From assembly GCA_013399875.1 (NCBI GenBank), contig VXAZ01002400.1:1036464-1100463 (forward strand): a stretch of DNA of 64,000 nucleotides, written 5' to 3'. Shown piece after piece: positions 46,718 to 57,677 of this stretch; within the stretch, counting starts at the first letter, position 1, and every line of letters starts with the position of its first letter. Below the pieces are notes generated by a model. The model was not told where the DNA came from, made no database searches, and was given only the letters and a program-made list of their open reading frames with translations. The DNA is from Gymnorhina tibicen (taxonomy: Eukaryota; Chordata; Aves; Passeriformes; Artamidae). Both the position numbers and the translations under genes were made by a program.

Positions 46718-49700
46718 CTGGAGAGAGTTCAGCCCTGTCAGGCTGCCTGGAGAGTCCTCCACCCCACGTGTTTCCTTGGGAAGAAAAAAAAATAAAACAT
46801 CATGATTTTGCAGAGCTGTTCAGTCGCCTGGAATTCAGCTGGAAATGGCTATGGACAAAGAAAATCCTGAGCTCCCTTGTACAACCAGACCCCGTGTCTG
46901 GGCCAGGGTGAGGCGCAACACACTCAGGATTATATTTGGTGGAATTACAGAATCTGGCAATATGGCCTTCTCCCAAAGGGGAGGAGAGCTGAGGTGAAGA
47001 ACCACGAGGGAATAGGAAGCCAAGTTTTTTCCCCTTACTCCTGGTGTAAGTTCAGGCAAGTTCAGGTAAGTTTTTCACTGATTTAAGCACTTTTAGCCTT
47101 GGTGATACATTCCCAGCCTGTGCCAAAGGTTGTCACGTGCTGGCAAAGCAGGACAGGGCTCACTCCTTGGACAGGTCAGGATGAAGTGGTGGCTGAGATC
47201 CACCTCACTTCCCCCTTCTGTAGGGACAGTGGGAAAAAACCCTGAACTCCAAAAGTGAGCAGCCTCGGTGAGTGTCACTCTCACTCCAGAGAGCTCCCTG
47301 AAGCATCCCAATGCTTTGTCCTACAAACACAGCTCCCAGCCTTCTCCCCACAGACCTCCGAACCTGCATCTTGTCGCTGCAGGAGGTGGAGCAGTGGAAG
47401 CATCTTCCATAGGGAAACTTCTCCGACGCCATTTAGGAGGGCTGGTGGGTTTCACATCGCCTTGGGAAATTATTCCACTTACCTGGGTGGTCTTCGTGGA
47501 AACGCTGATTGTGCTCAGCAGGGACGGGGTCTCGGCTTCTGGCGCTGTCGCCTCTCTGGGGAGTGCCGAGGACGTCCTCGGGGCTGAATTCCTTGGTTTT
47601 TTGCTCACTGATTTTCGCCTCCCTGTGGAGATTCCGCTTCAGCTCCGCCTGGGTTTGCAAATGAGTTGTCAACACGAGCAGCAGAGGAGTGAACACGTTT
47701 TAATAGCTCCACATGGCACAGCATTAGGGGGGGTTGGCCCAGGAAATAATTGCACAGTCGAGTAGTTTAACCCAAGCGAGTGGAGTTTGCCAAACTGGGT
47801 ACGTGACAGAACGTGACTGGGACAGGGATTTTTGGTTTCTCCATGAGTCACGGCCACATGAGGGCAAAGCGTTGGAAAAGTCACAGGTAATTGCTGATCA
47901 CAGGAGCCCTGGGGATGCTCCCCACCAGCCCCCTGCCTAAGACACAGGGAAAAGCTTCCTTTCGCCTTCCCAGCAAGAGGACTGAAGCCTCCTGGTCCAT
48001 AGGAGAGACACCCCCATCCCCTCCCCAAATCCATCCTGGCATTACCTCTCGTCGCTTGCAGGTCAAGTCCAGCATCTGGAGCTTGTGCAAGTGCTGCCTC
48101 CTGCCACGGAGGGGATTCAGGCTTTGCCCCCTCTTCTCCAGCACCTACGGGGTATTTAAAGATGCAAATAAATGCACCTGCACTTTCTGAAAGAGAAAGG
48201 AAGAGCCACCAGCTCACAAACCCCTCAGGCGCTCCCGGATAAAGGCAGCGAGCGTCTCCCTGCGCAGCCAACTTGCAGGAATTCATCACAGATTTCCACT
48301 GTGCTTGCAGTTTGTCCCACAGCTCTGGGGCACGAGGGAAAAAACTTCATTAAATCAATGCATTTGTGCTTCTGCCCCCCGAGGTGTTACCGCGTGGAGT
48401 CGGTTCTCCAAGATAATCTCATGATCCAAAGGGAAGAACAGCTTTTGCACGTTTGGGGCTGCAGGGAGTGTTTATGGCACACAGCCTTTGCAGCCTTGAA
48501 ATCAGACTTATGGAATTGTTAAGGTTGGAAAAGGGGTCTAAGGTCATGGAGTCCAACCGTTCCCACAGCACTGCCGAGGCCACCACTGACCCGTGTCCCC
48601 AGGTGTCACATCCACACGGCTTTGAAATCCCTCCAGGGATGGGGACTCCACCACTGCCCTGGGCAGCTGTGCCAACGCCTGACAATGCTTTCAGTGGAGG
48701 AATTTTCCCTAAAACCCAATCTAAACCTCCCCTGGCACAAGTTGAGGCCACTTCCTCTCGTCCTGTCCCTTGTTCCCTGGGAGCAGAGCCTGACCCCCAC
48801 CTGGCTCCAAACTCCTGTCAGGAAGAGTGAGAAGGTCTCTCCCTTCTCCCACTAACTACAAGTGGTGGGTGCCCAAGTTAGCCATTTAAGTGTGCCTCTC
48901 ATATTTTCAGCCTCTAAAATATTTAAGATCCTGGCCCAGCAGGTCCATCTCATCCAGGGAACTGTCATGCTGGAGATTCAGAAGGTTTCCCCTTATTTTG
49001 GATCCTCTCACCCACACCCCAGTGTTTCAGCTCAGCATCCTGGGCTCAGCCAGGGACAGGAGCACAGCCAGTGGTTAAACACCAACTTCTGCCCTTCAGG
49101 GTGCCCGGAGTGTGAGGGAAAGGAGCCTGCAGCCAGGAATGCCTTGTGGAAGAGCACAAACTCATGCGCTTACCTTTGATTTTGGGCTTGCAGCCACATT
49201 TTTCTGACTCCAGGGCTTCGCAGGAGGGATTGCTTGGGGAGGGATGGCAGGTTCAAGCCTCTGCAAGTCCAATATTTATAATATTTAGCATTGCTCATTC
49301 CACACGATCATAAAACCGGGTATGAAACTACCTGGACATTTTTCCAGCTCCAAATCTGGCCCAGCTGCTTGGGATACAGGAAGGAGTTTGGCATCTCGGG
49401 GAGATGAGCACCATTTGGTCCTTCGGGAGTGGGCAAAACTGGGGGAATCTTTTGCATTACAGCAAAAGCAGCCAAGCCCCAGTTTGACAGCAGTTTCATC
49501 CCTGCAGGGGCTCCTCTTTGAGCCCCAACAGCGCCCAGGGCTCCATGCAAGACCAGAGTGAAGCCAAACCGCAGCTCAGATTGCTTCATGAGAAAACTGG
49601 AGCGTGCAGAGGTGTCATAATTTAATCTAAAGTACCCTATCAGGTCATCAAGGGGCAGATCCCAATTAGAGGAGACCTAGAGCACCGTTCCCTCTGTCCA

Positions 49701-52700
49701 GCCAGTCTTTACATTGGCCTAAATATGACTCTTCCTGCAGAACTGTGTGTGGTACAAAGTGCCTTTCCTGGTGGCTGGTGGAAGGTGGCAGAGACTTTCT
49801 CTGCAGGCTGGAATTTTATCTTAAGGAGCAAAGATGCCTCCTTAAATCATGCTGAGCCATGAGGTGTTGCTGGGTCATTTCATGGCTTGGTATTCATAGA
49901 ATCACCAAGGTTGGAAAAGACCCCTCAGATCACCAAGCCCAACCACTCACCCAGCACTGCCAGGTCCATCACTAAACCATGGCCCTAAGTGCCACATCTG
50001 CACCATTTTTGAACACTTCCAGGGGTGGTGGTTCTGCCCAGAGGTCCCTTCTGGGATGGGAGCTCAGTGCAGCTTCTGTGAAAATGAAAGGGGACATCAT
50101 CCAGGACTTTGTAAGACCTGACATACTTTATTTGGGACACCATGAGCTCCTTGATTATGAACGTGGGTCCAGTAAATGGGGACGTCTCTGACCGTCTGCA
50201 CTGAGCTGCTGCTGAGCCCTGAGCTGTCATTTTGAATCGGTGCAAAAACACAGGAGGAAAAACCAGCGTCACATAAGGGGAGAATTCCCCACTAGTTCTC
50301 GTCTCTTAGCATCAAAAAAAACCTCCACAAAGCTAAATACGAAACTGAAAATGGCACTAGATGGCAGCATGTGACACCACAAGCTGTGGTCCGGGCTGGC
50401 ATCACTCCGGGAAGGCACCGCGGCCGCCAGCGCGGGGTGGATGGAGGCAAAAAGCCTCCCACATCCCTCAGCTCATCCCCCTGCCCTGGTGGGGAAGCCG
50501 AGCTTCGGGCTTTTGGGTGAAGTTGTGTCCCAGGCTGGAAAATTGACCGTTCCCTTTGGTTTTTGTGAACCTCACAGGTTTTTGTCTGGAAACGCTCGCT
50601 GACCAAGATCCTCTAAAAGTCCTTGGGAAGGCCACGTCATCCTGCTCCGCTGCCTTTGGAAGTATTCCCGCGGGGAAAAGGCTGGTGCTGGAGCTGTGTA
50701 CACTCCCCAGGAGCACCAGCAGCAGAGCAGGGTAGGATTAACAGAGGCTTTGTCCTGAAATGAGTATTAGCGGGGTCTCAATCATACACAAGTGCAGCCG
50801 TGATGGAAATAGAATCAATAATTAAAAATCCCGTGCTGGCCAGAGGTTTCTAAAGGAAACCCTGATGCCACGTGGCAGTTTTCAGGGTGCAGGTGGGCTC
50901 AGTTCAGATGCTGCTGTTGCATCATCCCACCAAACCCAGGGACACGTGAGTCCATAGCTGGTGGCCACCTCTGCTCTCTGAAGCCACCAGTGTCACCCAG
51001 AGCCCCAGCCCTGAGGGGAGGGGGTTTAAGTGACCCCTTTTGGCAGCTCTTCTGTTCTTTATTATATTAAAAAGGTCGTAATCACAGCAAGGAAGTCTCA
51101 AGCAAAGCATCCTTGCTCCAGTGGGTTTGCTGCTCACAGAATCGTGGAACCCTGAAATGGTTTGGGTTGGGAAAGACCTTAAGGAGCAATCCCCCTGTCA
51201 CGAAGAGGGACACCTTTCGCTAAACCAGGTTGCTCCGAGCAGATTCAGGCTGGATCTTAGGAAGAAATGCCCATGAATGGACACTGGAGTCGAGCTGTGG
51301 CCTCACCAGCGCCAAGTACAGGGAGAGAAATAAAGATTTAAAGATATTTCTGAGCTTTAGTTATGCAATGGTAGCCCTTGTGTTGAGGAAAATCTTGACT
51401 GTTAGGTCAGGTAGAGTCAGGGGGTTTGGTTTTTGGGAGGAATGGATCTGGGAAGTGCAGGATGGGGAAACTGAGGGGAGTTTGGGCAGGTACAGAGCAT
51501 GAACAGCAATTCCTGAAACCCAAAATGATTGCTCTGTCTTTCACTATCCCCAATTGCACAGCACTGTCTGCTTTACCATCTCTGCTCCTGAGCTGGTGCC
51601 TGACCCTTATGGGGTGTTTGGCCCCAAGAGCCAAAACCAGCCCCTGGTGGTGCAAGGTGGATCCTTTCTGCAAAGGGCTCTGCCTTGGCCACGCTGGCCC
51701 CACGGGAGCACCAGGATTTGGCTGCAGGTACCCAGACACCCCAAAGGACAGCGGGACCCCACAGCAGAGGTGGCCCCGTGCCCCAGCCTGGGACACGTGT
51801 CCTTGCTGGGTGTCTCCAGGGCACATAAACCTCGTGATCACCCAAAAGGAGGACTTTGGATTTGGGGTGTTTGCTTCCCCCGCCGTGGTGCTGTGACACG
51901 TGCCCCTGTCCCCAAAAAGCCCCCGTGGAGGGGCCATAAGAGCAGCTCCCAAGGAGCCTTACTTGAGGCCTTCGAGGCGGGTGCTGTTTGATGATGCTGG
52001 TTCCGTCCTTCCCCGGCACGGTGCTCAAAGAGAGGGGCCCTGAGAGGGTAAAGAAACGGGTGAAGTTACTTTTGGGTGGCCATCAGCTGCTGAGGGGCGC
52101 TCAGCAATAGCTTTGTGCCCTGGTTTTTGGTTGGCACGTCCCACTGAAGTCCCGGCCTGTGTATTCCAGTAACGTGGATTATTCTGTGGGCTGCAGAGGC
52201 AAAGTGGGTGTAACTGTGTCTGTGCTTTCTACCAAACACCCACCAGGTACCTCTCCAGCTTCCCTCTACAACCACTCGTGCTCCTAAACATGACCACCAC
52301 CATCCTCGTGTCTCCTGTGGCCTCTCCCAGCCCCTGGGACTTGGATGGCCAAGGGACTCTTCTCCTCCCATGCCCTGTGACCATCAGCTGGCCAAGAAAT
52401 CCCTGATCTCTGCTGCCTTCCCACTGCCTGCCCTGCTGAAGTCAGGCACAGGCAGCAGTTTGGGTTTTTTCCTGCTGTTCAGCCCCTGAGACTTGATTAT
52501 TGCTATTTTTTGGTGGGACTGAGCAATACCTCTGCTGATTTACTGACCACAGCAGGGCTGGGCTGCAGCAGCAGGAGCGAGAGGGCTGTGCTCAGGCGAG
52601 TGGTGCACTCTCAGACCCTGGAAATCAGCCCAAGAGAACGTGTCACACACCAGTGATGCCCTGTTAGGTATTAAAGCAGAGCTTTCTCTGAGGCCTGGAC

Positions 52701-55428
52701 GTGATCAGGGCTCGGGTCTGTTCTGTGCTGGTGCTCTCAGGTGGACACCGCTGCCCCTTTTGTTCTTTTCTTGCACAAATAAACACTTGCACGTGCAGGA
52801 AGTATTTCTTTCAAACAACAATTTACCTGTTTATCTCACCTATTCACCCCAAAAAACTGTCCTGGTGCCTTCAAATGACATTTTACATGTGGAGTTAAGT
52901 GAGGTGGGGCTGAGCAGCTCCTGCTCCCACATGGTGGGAGCCCCGAGGTGGTCACAGGGGAGGAGAATTGGGGATAAAAGTGCAGGAAGAACATTACAGT
53001 TGATGCCAAATTTAATAGTCGTATTTAACAAGACAAGTAATACTTTGGAGGTCAGCTTATGGGGGACTTCGCTGAACCTCACGGAAGATCACCAGATCTC
53101 TTGGAGAAGAGAGAGAAGACAATCACAGAATCATGGAATGGTTTGGGTTGGAAGGGACCTTAAAGATCATTTTTTCCCACCCCGTGCCGTGGGCAGGGAC
53201 ACCTCCCACTATCCCAGGTTGGCTCCAAGCCCCATCCAAGCTGGCCTGGAACACTGCCAGGGATGGGGCAGCCACAGCTCCTGTGGGCACCCTGTGCCAG
53301 GGCCTCCCTACCCACACAGGGAAGAATTTCTTCCTCCCGTGAGGGTGCTGGGATATGGAGATGGTGACTCCATCAGGGAAATGTTTGCTGGGCTCTGCAG
53401 AGCCCTGGCAATGTTTAACCACTGAACGAAGCTGTGGCAGCTCCACACATGCAGGAATGGGAGCCTGAAGGGAAAATTTCCAGCAGAGAGGCTCCTCTGG
53501 AGACAAACCTCAGCTGCAGGGAGCACGCGGGGAAACAGCAGCTTGTCAGAGCAGAAGGGGGTTATGGAGTATTGCCTCTGTCTGCAGGGCAAGTGAGTGC
53601 ACAGGGAATTCCTGGGGGGGAAGGGAAAGGTGAAGAAGTGGCTCCTGGAGCTGGGAACAGGGACACGACACAGGGAGGTGGCTGTGACCGGGGAGAAGCT
53701 TGTCCTGGAGAAGGGCACGGCTTTGAGGCAGTCGTTTCTCCCTTACGAGCTTTGATGGTTTGTGCTGTGCGTGTTTGGGGCTGTTTTTAATCTTTCCCTC
53801 CCACCCCATCCATGCACGTGGCGTGCAGGGGATTTGCCCTTATCCCCTGCAGACGCAGAACTGGGGGCTGAGGGTTCGCCGTCCCCAAATCTGCTCCCCA
53901 CGGAGCAGGGAGCAGCACCAAGCCCCAGCTCAAGGCATCCTTGTGACTCCCGTTTTTCACCCTTGCACTTCAGCAGCAGCAGATCCTCCCCTCCGGGGGA
54001 ATCTGGATTTAAAACAAGCCAAGCTGAACCCTCATAAACCAAATAAAACCTATTCTCTTGGAGGCTTTGCTTATTTAGACAGCAGCTCGAGCTAACACAT
54101 CGCTCAAGGTCCTCCTGAGCATGCTCTTCTTGTTTCTGAAAATGGAAAGTAATGGAAGATTACATTTATTACATTTTTTATAAAACACACGTTTTTTAAC
54201 GAGCATTTGTTAAATGCCCAGTGATAATTTTCCAGAACAGGAGCATTTGGTTGTTCTTGTTCTCACGGAGTACTTAAACCCCGCTCTTCTACAGCAAGAC
54301 CTGATCTGTATTCTCCCCAAAACCTCCATTCCAGGAATGTCGCTGCTTTCATGCCAGACGTTTATTTGCTTTCACTGCTTCCTGATGGCCCCTGATGAAT
54401 GATCCTGGAGGAAATACCCAGCCTCTGCTGAAGCAGCGGTGCTTAACACCACTTGGCGTGGGTCAGAAATCGATTTTTTGGGAATGGAAAAGCAGGGAGG
54501 AGGGTGCTGGGGCTGCAGATCCTCCTCCCTCTGCCTCACCCTTCCTCACACCCCGTTGGTTCTCATGGATGTTTCTCCCTCCACTCCCCTAACATGGCTG
54601 TGGGAAGCATTTGTCACCATCCAGCTCGATGTGGAGAGCTGCACATCCACTTCCAGATGGATGCACACCTCCTTCCTCGCCTCTGGGAAGGATTTGGGTC
54701 TGGATGGAGCTTAAAGGCTGAGGGGAGAGGCTGCTTGTAGGGAAACACACACAGCCAGGTCTGTCTGCTTTCCTCTGCTCCTGGCTTGGGAAACGTGTCA
54801 TTGATTCCAGTTTTACCTGCCCAGAATCTAATTCTGATAAGGGCAGTGATAACGACGTGCCTGGCAGGGGCAGGTGAGGGGGACAGGGGTGTGATGGGGG
54901 TCACAGGGTGGCTGGACAAGGGCTTGTCTGGACATAGGTGGGTGCCAGGGTGATGCTGGGGAGTTGGGCTGTTTCCAGGGGGGGACTGATGAGAGCAAAG
55001 AGCTGGGATCTGGGCTCTGGTGAGTGAGACGCTTTCCAAAACAGTGGAGGGGGGAAAATGAGTTTTCCCAAAGCTAAAACCTCCTGGAAATGGCAAAAAT
55101 GGCAAAAATGGCAAAAAGCTGAGGATGCAGAGCAGCACACCCCTACACCCACCCCACACACAGCCCAGTGACCCCCCCTGATCCGTGACACTCCAGCAGT
55201 GACCCCCTCACCTGCAGAGGCTCTCCCGTACCAGGTCTCCCGCAGAGGTGGAAGCTCCAGGTGGGAGAGGGGCTGTCCCCATGGTGCCCCGCCCGGGGGG
55301 CGCGGGCTGGGCTGTCCTGGCACGCCGGGGAGCCGGTGCAGGGCAGCCAGGGCGGGCACGTCCCCCCGGGCGGGCACCGGGGCCACCTTGGTCACCTTGG
55401 GGTGCGCCTTGGAGGAGCTCAGGCCCAT
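46530..55428 (-). CDS. CCDC198: CCDC198 (C14orf105), six coding exons, 277 residues
   Basis: The coding segments on the complement are 55428-55212, 52039-51963, 49260-49174, 48144-48046, 47648-47483 and 46717-46530. They total 834 bases, or 277 residues plus stop. All five junctions have GT/AG sites and matching phases (1, 0, 0, 0, 1). The product aligns block by block with human CCDC198 (about 296 residues, also called FAME), as I recall it: N-terminal MGLSSSK, LPPLRETWYGR, TSIIKQHPPRRPQ, the LEP segment of exon 3, HLHKLQ, ELKRNLHREAK, and near the C-terminus WDSSS and LVRTKTER. Gly2 and Ser6 fit an N-myristoylation signal; reports link the human protein to membranes and energy metabolism, mainly in kidney and gut. 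Overall divergence is high, and exon 1 carries a Pro/Gly-rich stretch. No frameshift or internal stop is present. The biochemical role is unknown. Confidence 0.9.
46718..47482 (-). other. CCDC198 intron 5
   Basis: 765 bases between gtaagt and a short pyrimidine tract ending ctccag. Nothing else recognised. Confidence 0.85.
47483..47648 (-). CDS. CCDC198: CCDC198 coding exon 5
   Basis: A 166-base exon with acceptor acccag and the strong donor gtaagt, phase 1 at the end. It begins AELKRNLHREAKISEQK (human MELKKSLHGEARINKQ) and runs through a poorly conserved hydrophilic region. Two or three residues present in human at the exon 4/5 join are absent here. Confidence 0.9.
47649..48045 (-). other. 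CCDC198 intron 4
   Basis: 397 bases between gtaatg and acccag; no repeat or exon recognised. A 206-codon open frame crosses it but has no support as protein. Confidence 0.85.
48046..48144 (-). CDS. CCDC198: CCDC198 coding exon 4
   Basis: A 99-base exon (33 codons), acceptor ccccgtag and donor gtaatg, phase 0 on both sides. It encodes VLEKRGQS then HLHKLQMLDLTCKRRE, part of the predicted coiled coil, aligning to human VLEKK and YLHKMQVLEM. Confidence 0.9.
48145..49173 (-). other. CCDC198 intron 3
   Basis: About 1.0 kb, one third of it a CR1 fragment (48508-48832) in the same orientation as the gene. Confidence 0.85.
48508..48832 (-). repeat. CR1 LINE 3' fragment in CCDC198 intron 3
   Basis: Antisense to the + strand: taaggttggaaaagggg, accactgacccgtgtcccc, ctccagggatggggactcc, cctaaaacccaatctaaacc. 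The subfamily has a gttggaaaagac-type tail. Confidence 0.92.
49174..49260 (-). CDS. CCDC198: CCDC198 coding exon 3
   Basis: An 87-base exon (29 codons) between acceptor acttgcag and donor gtaagc, phase 0 on both sides. It encodes RLEPAIPPQAIPP then AKPWSQ and a Lys-rich end. It matches the human KLEP...LLSQ segment in position and spacing but only weakly in the second half. It was found by searching for the missing piece between exons 2 and 4, and phase and length support it. Confidence 0.82.
49893..50042 (-). repeat. CR1 LINE 3' tail in CCDC198 intron 2
   Basis: ttcatagaatcaccaaggt, tggaaaagacccctcag, cactaaaccatggccctaag, cacttccaggggtggtgg. Confidence 0.92.
50354..50367 (+). promoter_or_regulatory. 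CTCF-like motif
   Basis: GCACTAGATGGCAG matches 13 of 14 positions of the CTCF core consensus CCASYAGRKGGCRS; the only mismatch is the first base. It lies in CCDC198 intron 2. Occupancy is unknown. Confidence 0.5.
51136..51242 (-). repeat. CR1 LINE 3' tail in CCDC198 intron 2
   Basis: Antisense: cagaatcgtggaaccctg, ggtttgggttgggaaag, ccaggttgctccgagc. Confidence 0.92.
51963..52039 (-). CDS. CCDC198: CCDC198 coding exon 2
   Basis: A 77-base exon with acceptor ctctcag and donor gtaagg. It completes the split Gly codon and encodes a segment ending TSIIKQHPPRRPQ, close to the TSIIKRHPP block of the human protein. It ends in phase 0. The frame is open well past both ends, which hides the exon borders. 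Confidence 0.9.
53123..53337 (-). repeat. CR1 LINE 3' fragment in CCDC198 intron 1
   Basis: Antisense: tcacagaatcatggaatgg, ggttggaagggacct, cacctcccactatcccagg, cagggaagaatttcttcc. A 261-codon open frame runs through it by chance. Confidence 0.94.
54835..54852 (+). promoter_or_regulatory. paired GATA-type sites
   Basis: TGATAA occurs at 54835-54840 and 54847-54852, 12 bases apart, in CCDC198 intron 1. GATA4/6 act in gut epithelium, which would suit this gene, but the motif is short. Confidence 0.3.
55088..55114 (+). repeat. three-copy 9-bp tandem repeat
   Basis: aaatggcaa is repeated exactly three times, about 100 bases inside CCDC198 intron 1 from exon 1. Confidence 0.9.
55212..55428 (-). 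CDS. CCDC198: CCDC198 coding exon 1
   Basis: ATG is at 55428-55426. The exon begins MGLSSSKAHPKVTKVAP and ends at the block LPPLRETWYGRASA with donor gtgagg (phase 1). The MGxxxS start fits an N-myristoylation site (Gly2 modified after Met removal; known consensus). The middle is GC-rich and encodes Pro/Gly-rich sequence where the mammalian protein is Asn/Glu-rich. A strong acceptor (ctcctctcag) lies just upstream at 55446-55447, so a separate 5'UTR exon is likely. Confidence 0.92.
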
Positions 55429-55933
55429 CCCGCGGAGCCAGGGCCCTGAGAGGAGAAGGAAATCCCCTCATGCACCGTCCTCCCTGAACATGGAGCGGGA
55501 TCTTCATGAGCGACTCAGAGCCCAAGCAGCTCCCTGCCAGCTCCCACGGATGTCCTTCCCAGCTTGGTTAAACATTGACCCATCCCCAGCCATTCCCCCA
55601 CAGACAGAGAAGGGGAAAGCAGCTCGGGAGCCAGTGCCAAGCCCTGGAGAAGATTTGTTTTTACCTGCAAGTGATTTTCAACCAGGGCCGCCACCTCAGC
55701 TGGCCTGGAGGTATTTCTTCAAGCAGCTCTTCTGCTAAATCTTCAGGGTTTGGAAGGAAATTCAATCCTTGGAGCACCAGAAGGGTTGAAGTGCCTCCCA
55801 TCCTGCATGAGAGAAGCAGCCTGGGAATAAGGCCTGTCCCAGGAGCATCCTCCACCTTTGCTCCTGCTGGCTGGAAGAAACACAGCTTTAGGACAAAGTG
55901 GGAATATTGGTCAAAGTGAGTCCTGTTTGATAG

Positions 55934-56041
55934 TTCATAAAATCATATGATTGTAGATGGGTTTGGGTTGGAAAGGACCTTAAAGATCTTCCAGTTCCAC
56001 CCCCTGCAGGGACACCTTCCACTAGACCAGGTTGTTCCCAG
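55934..56041 (-). repeat. CR1 LINE 3' tail
   Basis: Antisense: ataaaatcatatgattg, gggtttgggttggaaagg, caccttccactagaccagg. Confidence 0.92.
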
Positions 56042-57515
56042 AAGAAAATATTAATCCCTGGAGCAACCCAACCAGTTCATGTTTTCAGCCACAAAGCACC
56101 GACATCTCTCGTGACTTTGCTTTTCCCAGGTCACACAGGGCACGAGGGAGCAGAGAGGCCTGGACTGTGGTTTTTTGTATCTTCTTCTTTTCAAATGAAA
56201 ATGTAAAATCAACACCCTGCTTTCCTCCTGAGTTTCCTGATGCTTACTGTCTATTTTTCCTTTTTATTTTAATGATCCTTCCCCTGCTGAGAACAGGTCA
56301 TTCCTGTTAGGCAGCTTGGGAAAATCATGAATTAAATGCAATGATGGATGTGTGGGAGCAGTGGAAACCCACGTGGATGTTGAAGCCAGTGCCCATGGTG
56401 CTTTATCTGGTGTTTTACCCAGGTGCTCTCGAAATCCTGACAGGGTACTTCCACTCCCCACACTCCCCAATCCCCTCTCTTGCCCATGTTTCCTTCCCAC
56501 AGGGCTTTACTCTGCAAAGCAAAGAGGGCCAAGAGCAGCTGCTGAGGGTTTGGGGTGGGGGGGAGGCTGCAGGAGGATGCCCTTCATGCAGGTCACTGGG
56601 GCAAGCTGAGATCCTGGTCAGGGATGCTCATCCTTCTCTTTAACTGGGGGTTATTTAATGAAATCACGTTATTTTATTTTATCTATATTCAAAGTTTAGT
56701 GACATTCCTGAGTGCTGTGCTGTGGAAACATGGGGCTAGAGGAGCTTTGGTCCCATACAGTGCCATTAGGGACAGCTCACAGTCCTTCCCAGCAGAGCTG
56801 GAAGAATTTTATCCCTTTCTCCCATTTCATTGGCTGCTTTAAACTCTCTACCAAATTCAGATGGAACCTGCAAGTGACAATGATCTTGGCAGAAGTGGAT
56901 TTTTCAGCAAATTTCTTGCAGTCAAAATGAAACCACTGACTCCTAAGTGCTCTGATGCCCTGGCTTTAAGGAAGATACTGGGAAAAGCTCAAGGGCAGGG
57001 CAGTGCCATGACTCGGGGCAGGGCATTTTCACACGGAGGGGCAGAGTTTGTTACTCACCTTCACGCAGGGCAAAGGTGAACCCAGGGGAGGTGAACCAAG
57101 GGGCACCACTCTAACATCCAACTGCAGCAGTGGATCACCTCTGCCTTAGAGCTTCTCCTCAAAAATGAATTTTAAATCACAAAAAAACGTGGGCAAAGGA
57201 GGAGATGGAGAGTGGGGGGAATGGATTTTAGCCAAAATAACGCCTGGGCTTTTACGCAAACCCCCAGCGAGGGAAGCAGAAACAACCCCAGTGACACGAA
57301 CAGGCTGCTGTTTATCCTGCTTGCAGCACGTTCAGGCAGCGGCAGCGTGAACAAATGGATCAGCAAAGAGAGGAAAATAACCCAGCACGGCTCCCCTGGC
57401 TGGGATGCAAACTGCTGTGGCTGATAGAGCTTGTTATTACACATCTGTAAGGTCAAGAGACACGGCTTGTTCCTCCCTCTGCTCCTTGTCGCTGGTATTG
57501 ACAGGGGACATTCAT

Positions 57516-57677
57516 CTTATCTCAGCCCAGGCTGGGGACACGGGTGGTGCTGATAACACTGACCGTGCTGCCGGGCTGCTGAGCCCTCCAGAGAGGGCAG
57601 GCAGTGCTGGGGATGCTCGGGGAGGGTTATTCACAGCACGTTTTGTTTTCCTTCCAGCGGTAAGGAGAATCTGATAA
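57516..57677. promoter_or_regulatory. three GATA motifs upstream of CCDC198
   Basis: CTTATCT at 57516, TGATAA at 57551 and TGATAA at 57672, next to a small CpG-rich patch (gcggccgccgg). It lies about 2.1 kb upstream of the CCDC198 ATG. It is a candidate promoter or enhancer; evidence is motif-level only. Confidence 0.3.

Larger units (their letters stand above)
49261..51962 (-). other. CCDC198 intron 2
   Basis: 2.7 kb. It contains two CR1 fragments (49893-50042 and 51136-51242) and a CTCF-like motif at 50354. No other exon is seen. Confidence 0.85.
52040..55211 (-). other. CCDC198 intron 1
   Basis: 3.2 kb. It contains a CR1 fragment (53123-53337), a 9-bp triple repeat next to exon 1 (55088-55114), and two GATA-type sites at 54835 and 54847. 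No other exon is seen. Confidence 0.85.

Noticed and set aside
47669..48289. 206-codon open frame on - strand
   Set aside because: It spans CCDC198 intron 4 and overlaps exon 4 in a different frame; splice sites and homology support exon 4 in the other frame.
51407..52028. overlapping 145-181-codon frames on both strands
   Set aside because: GC-rich sequence with few stops. Only 51963-52039 on the minus strand is supported, as CCDC198 exon 2.
52640..53425. 261-codon open frame on + strand
   Set aside because: It runs through a CR1 tail and unrelated intron DNA of CCDC198, antisense to that gene, with no family likeness.
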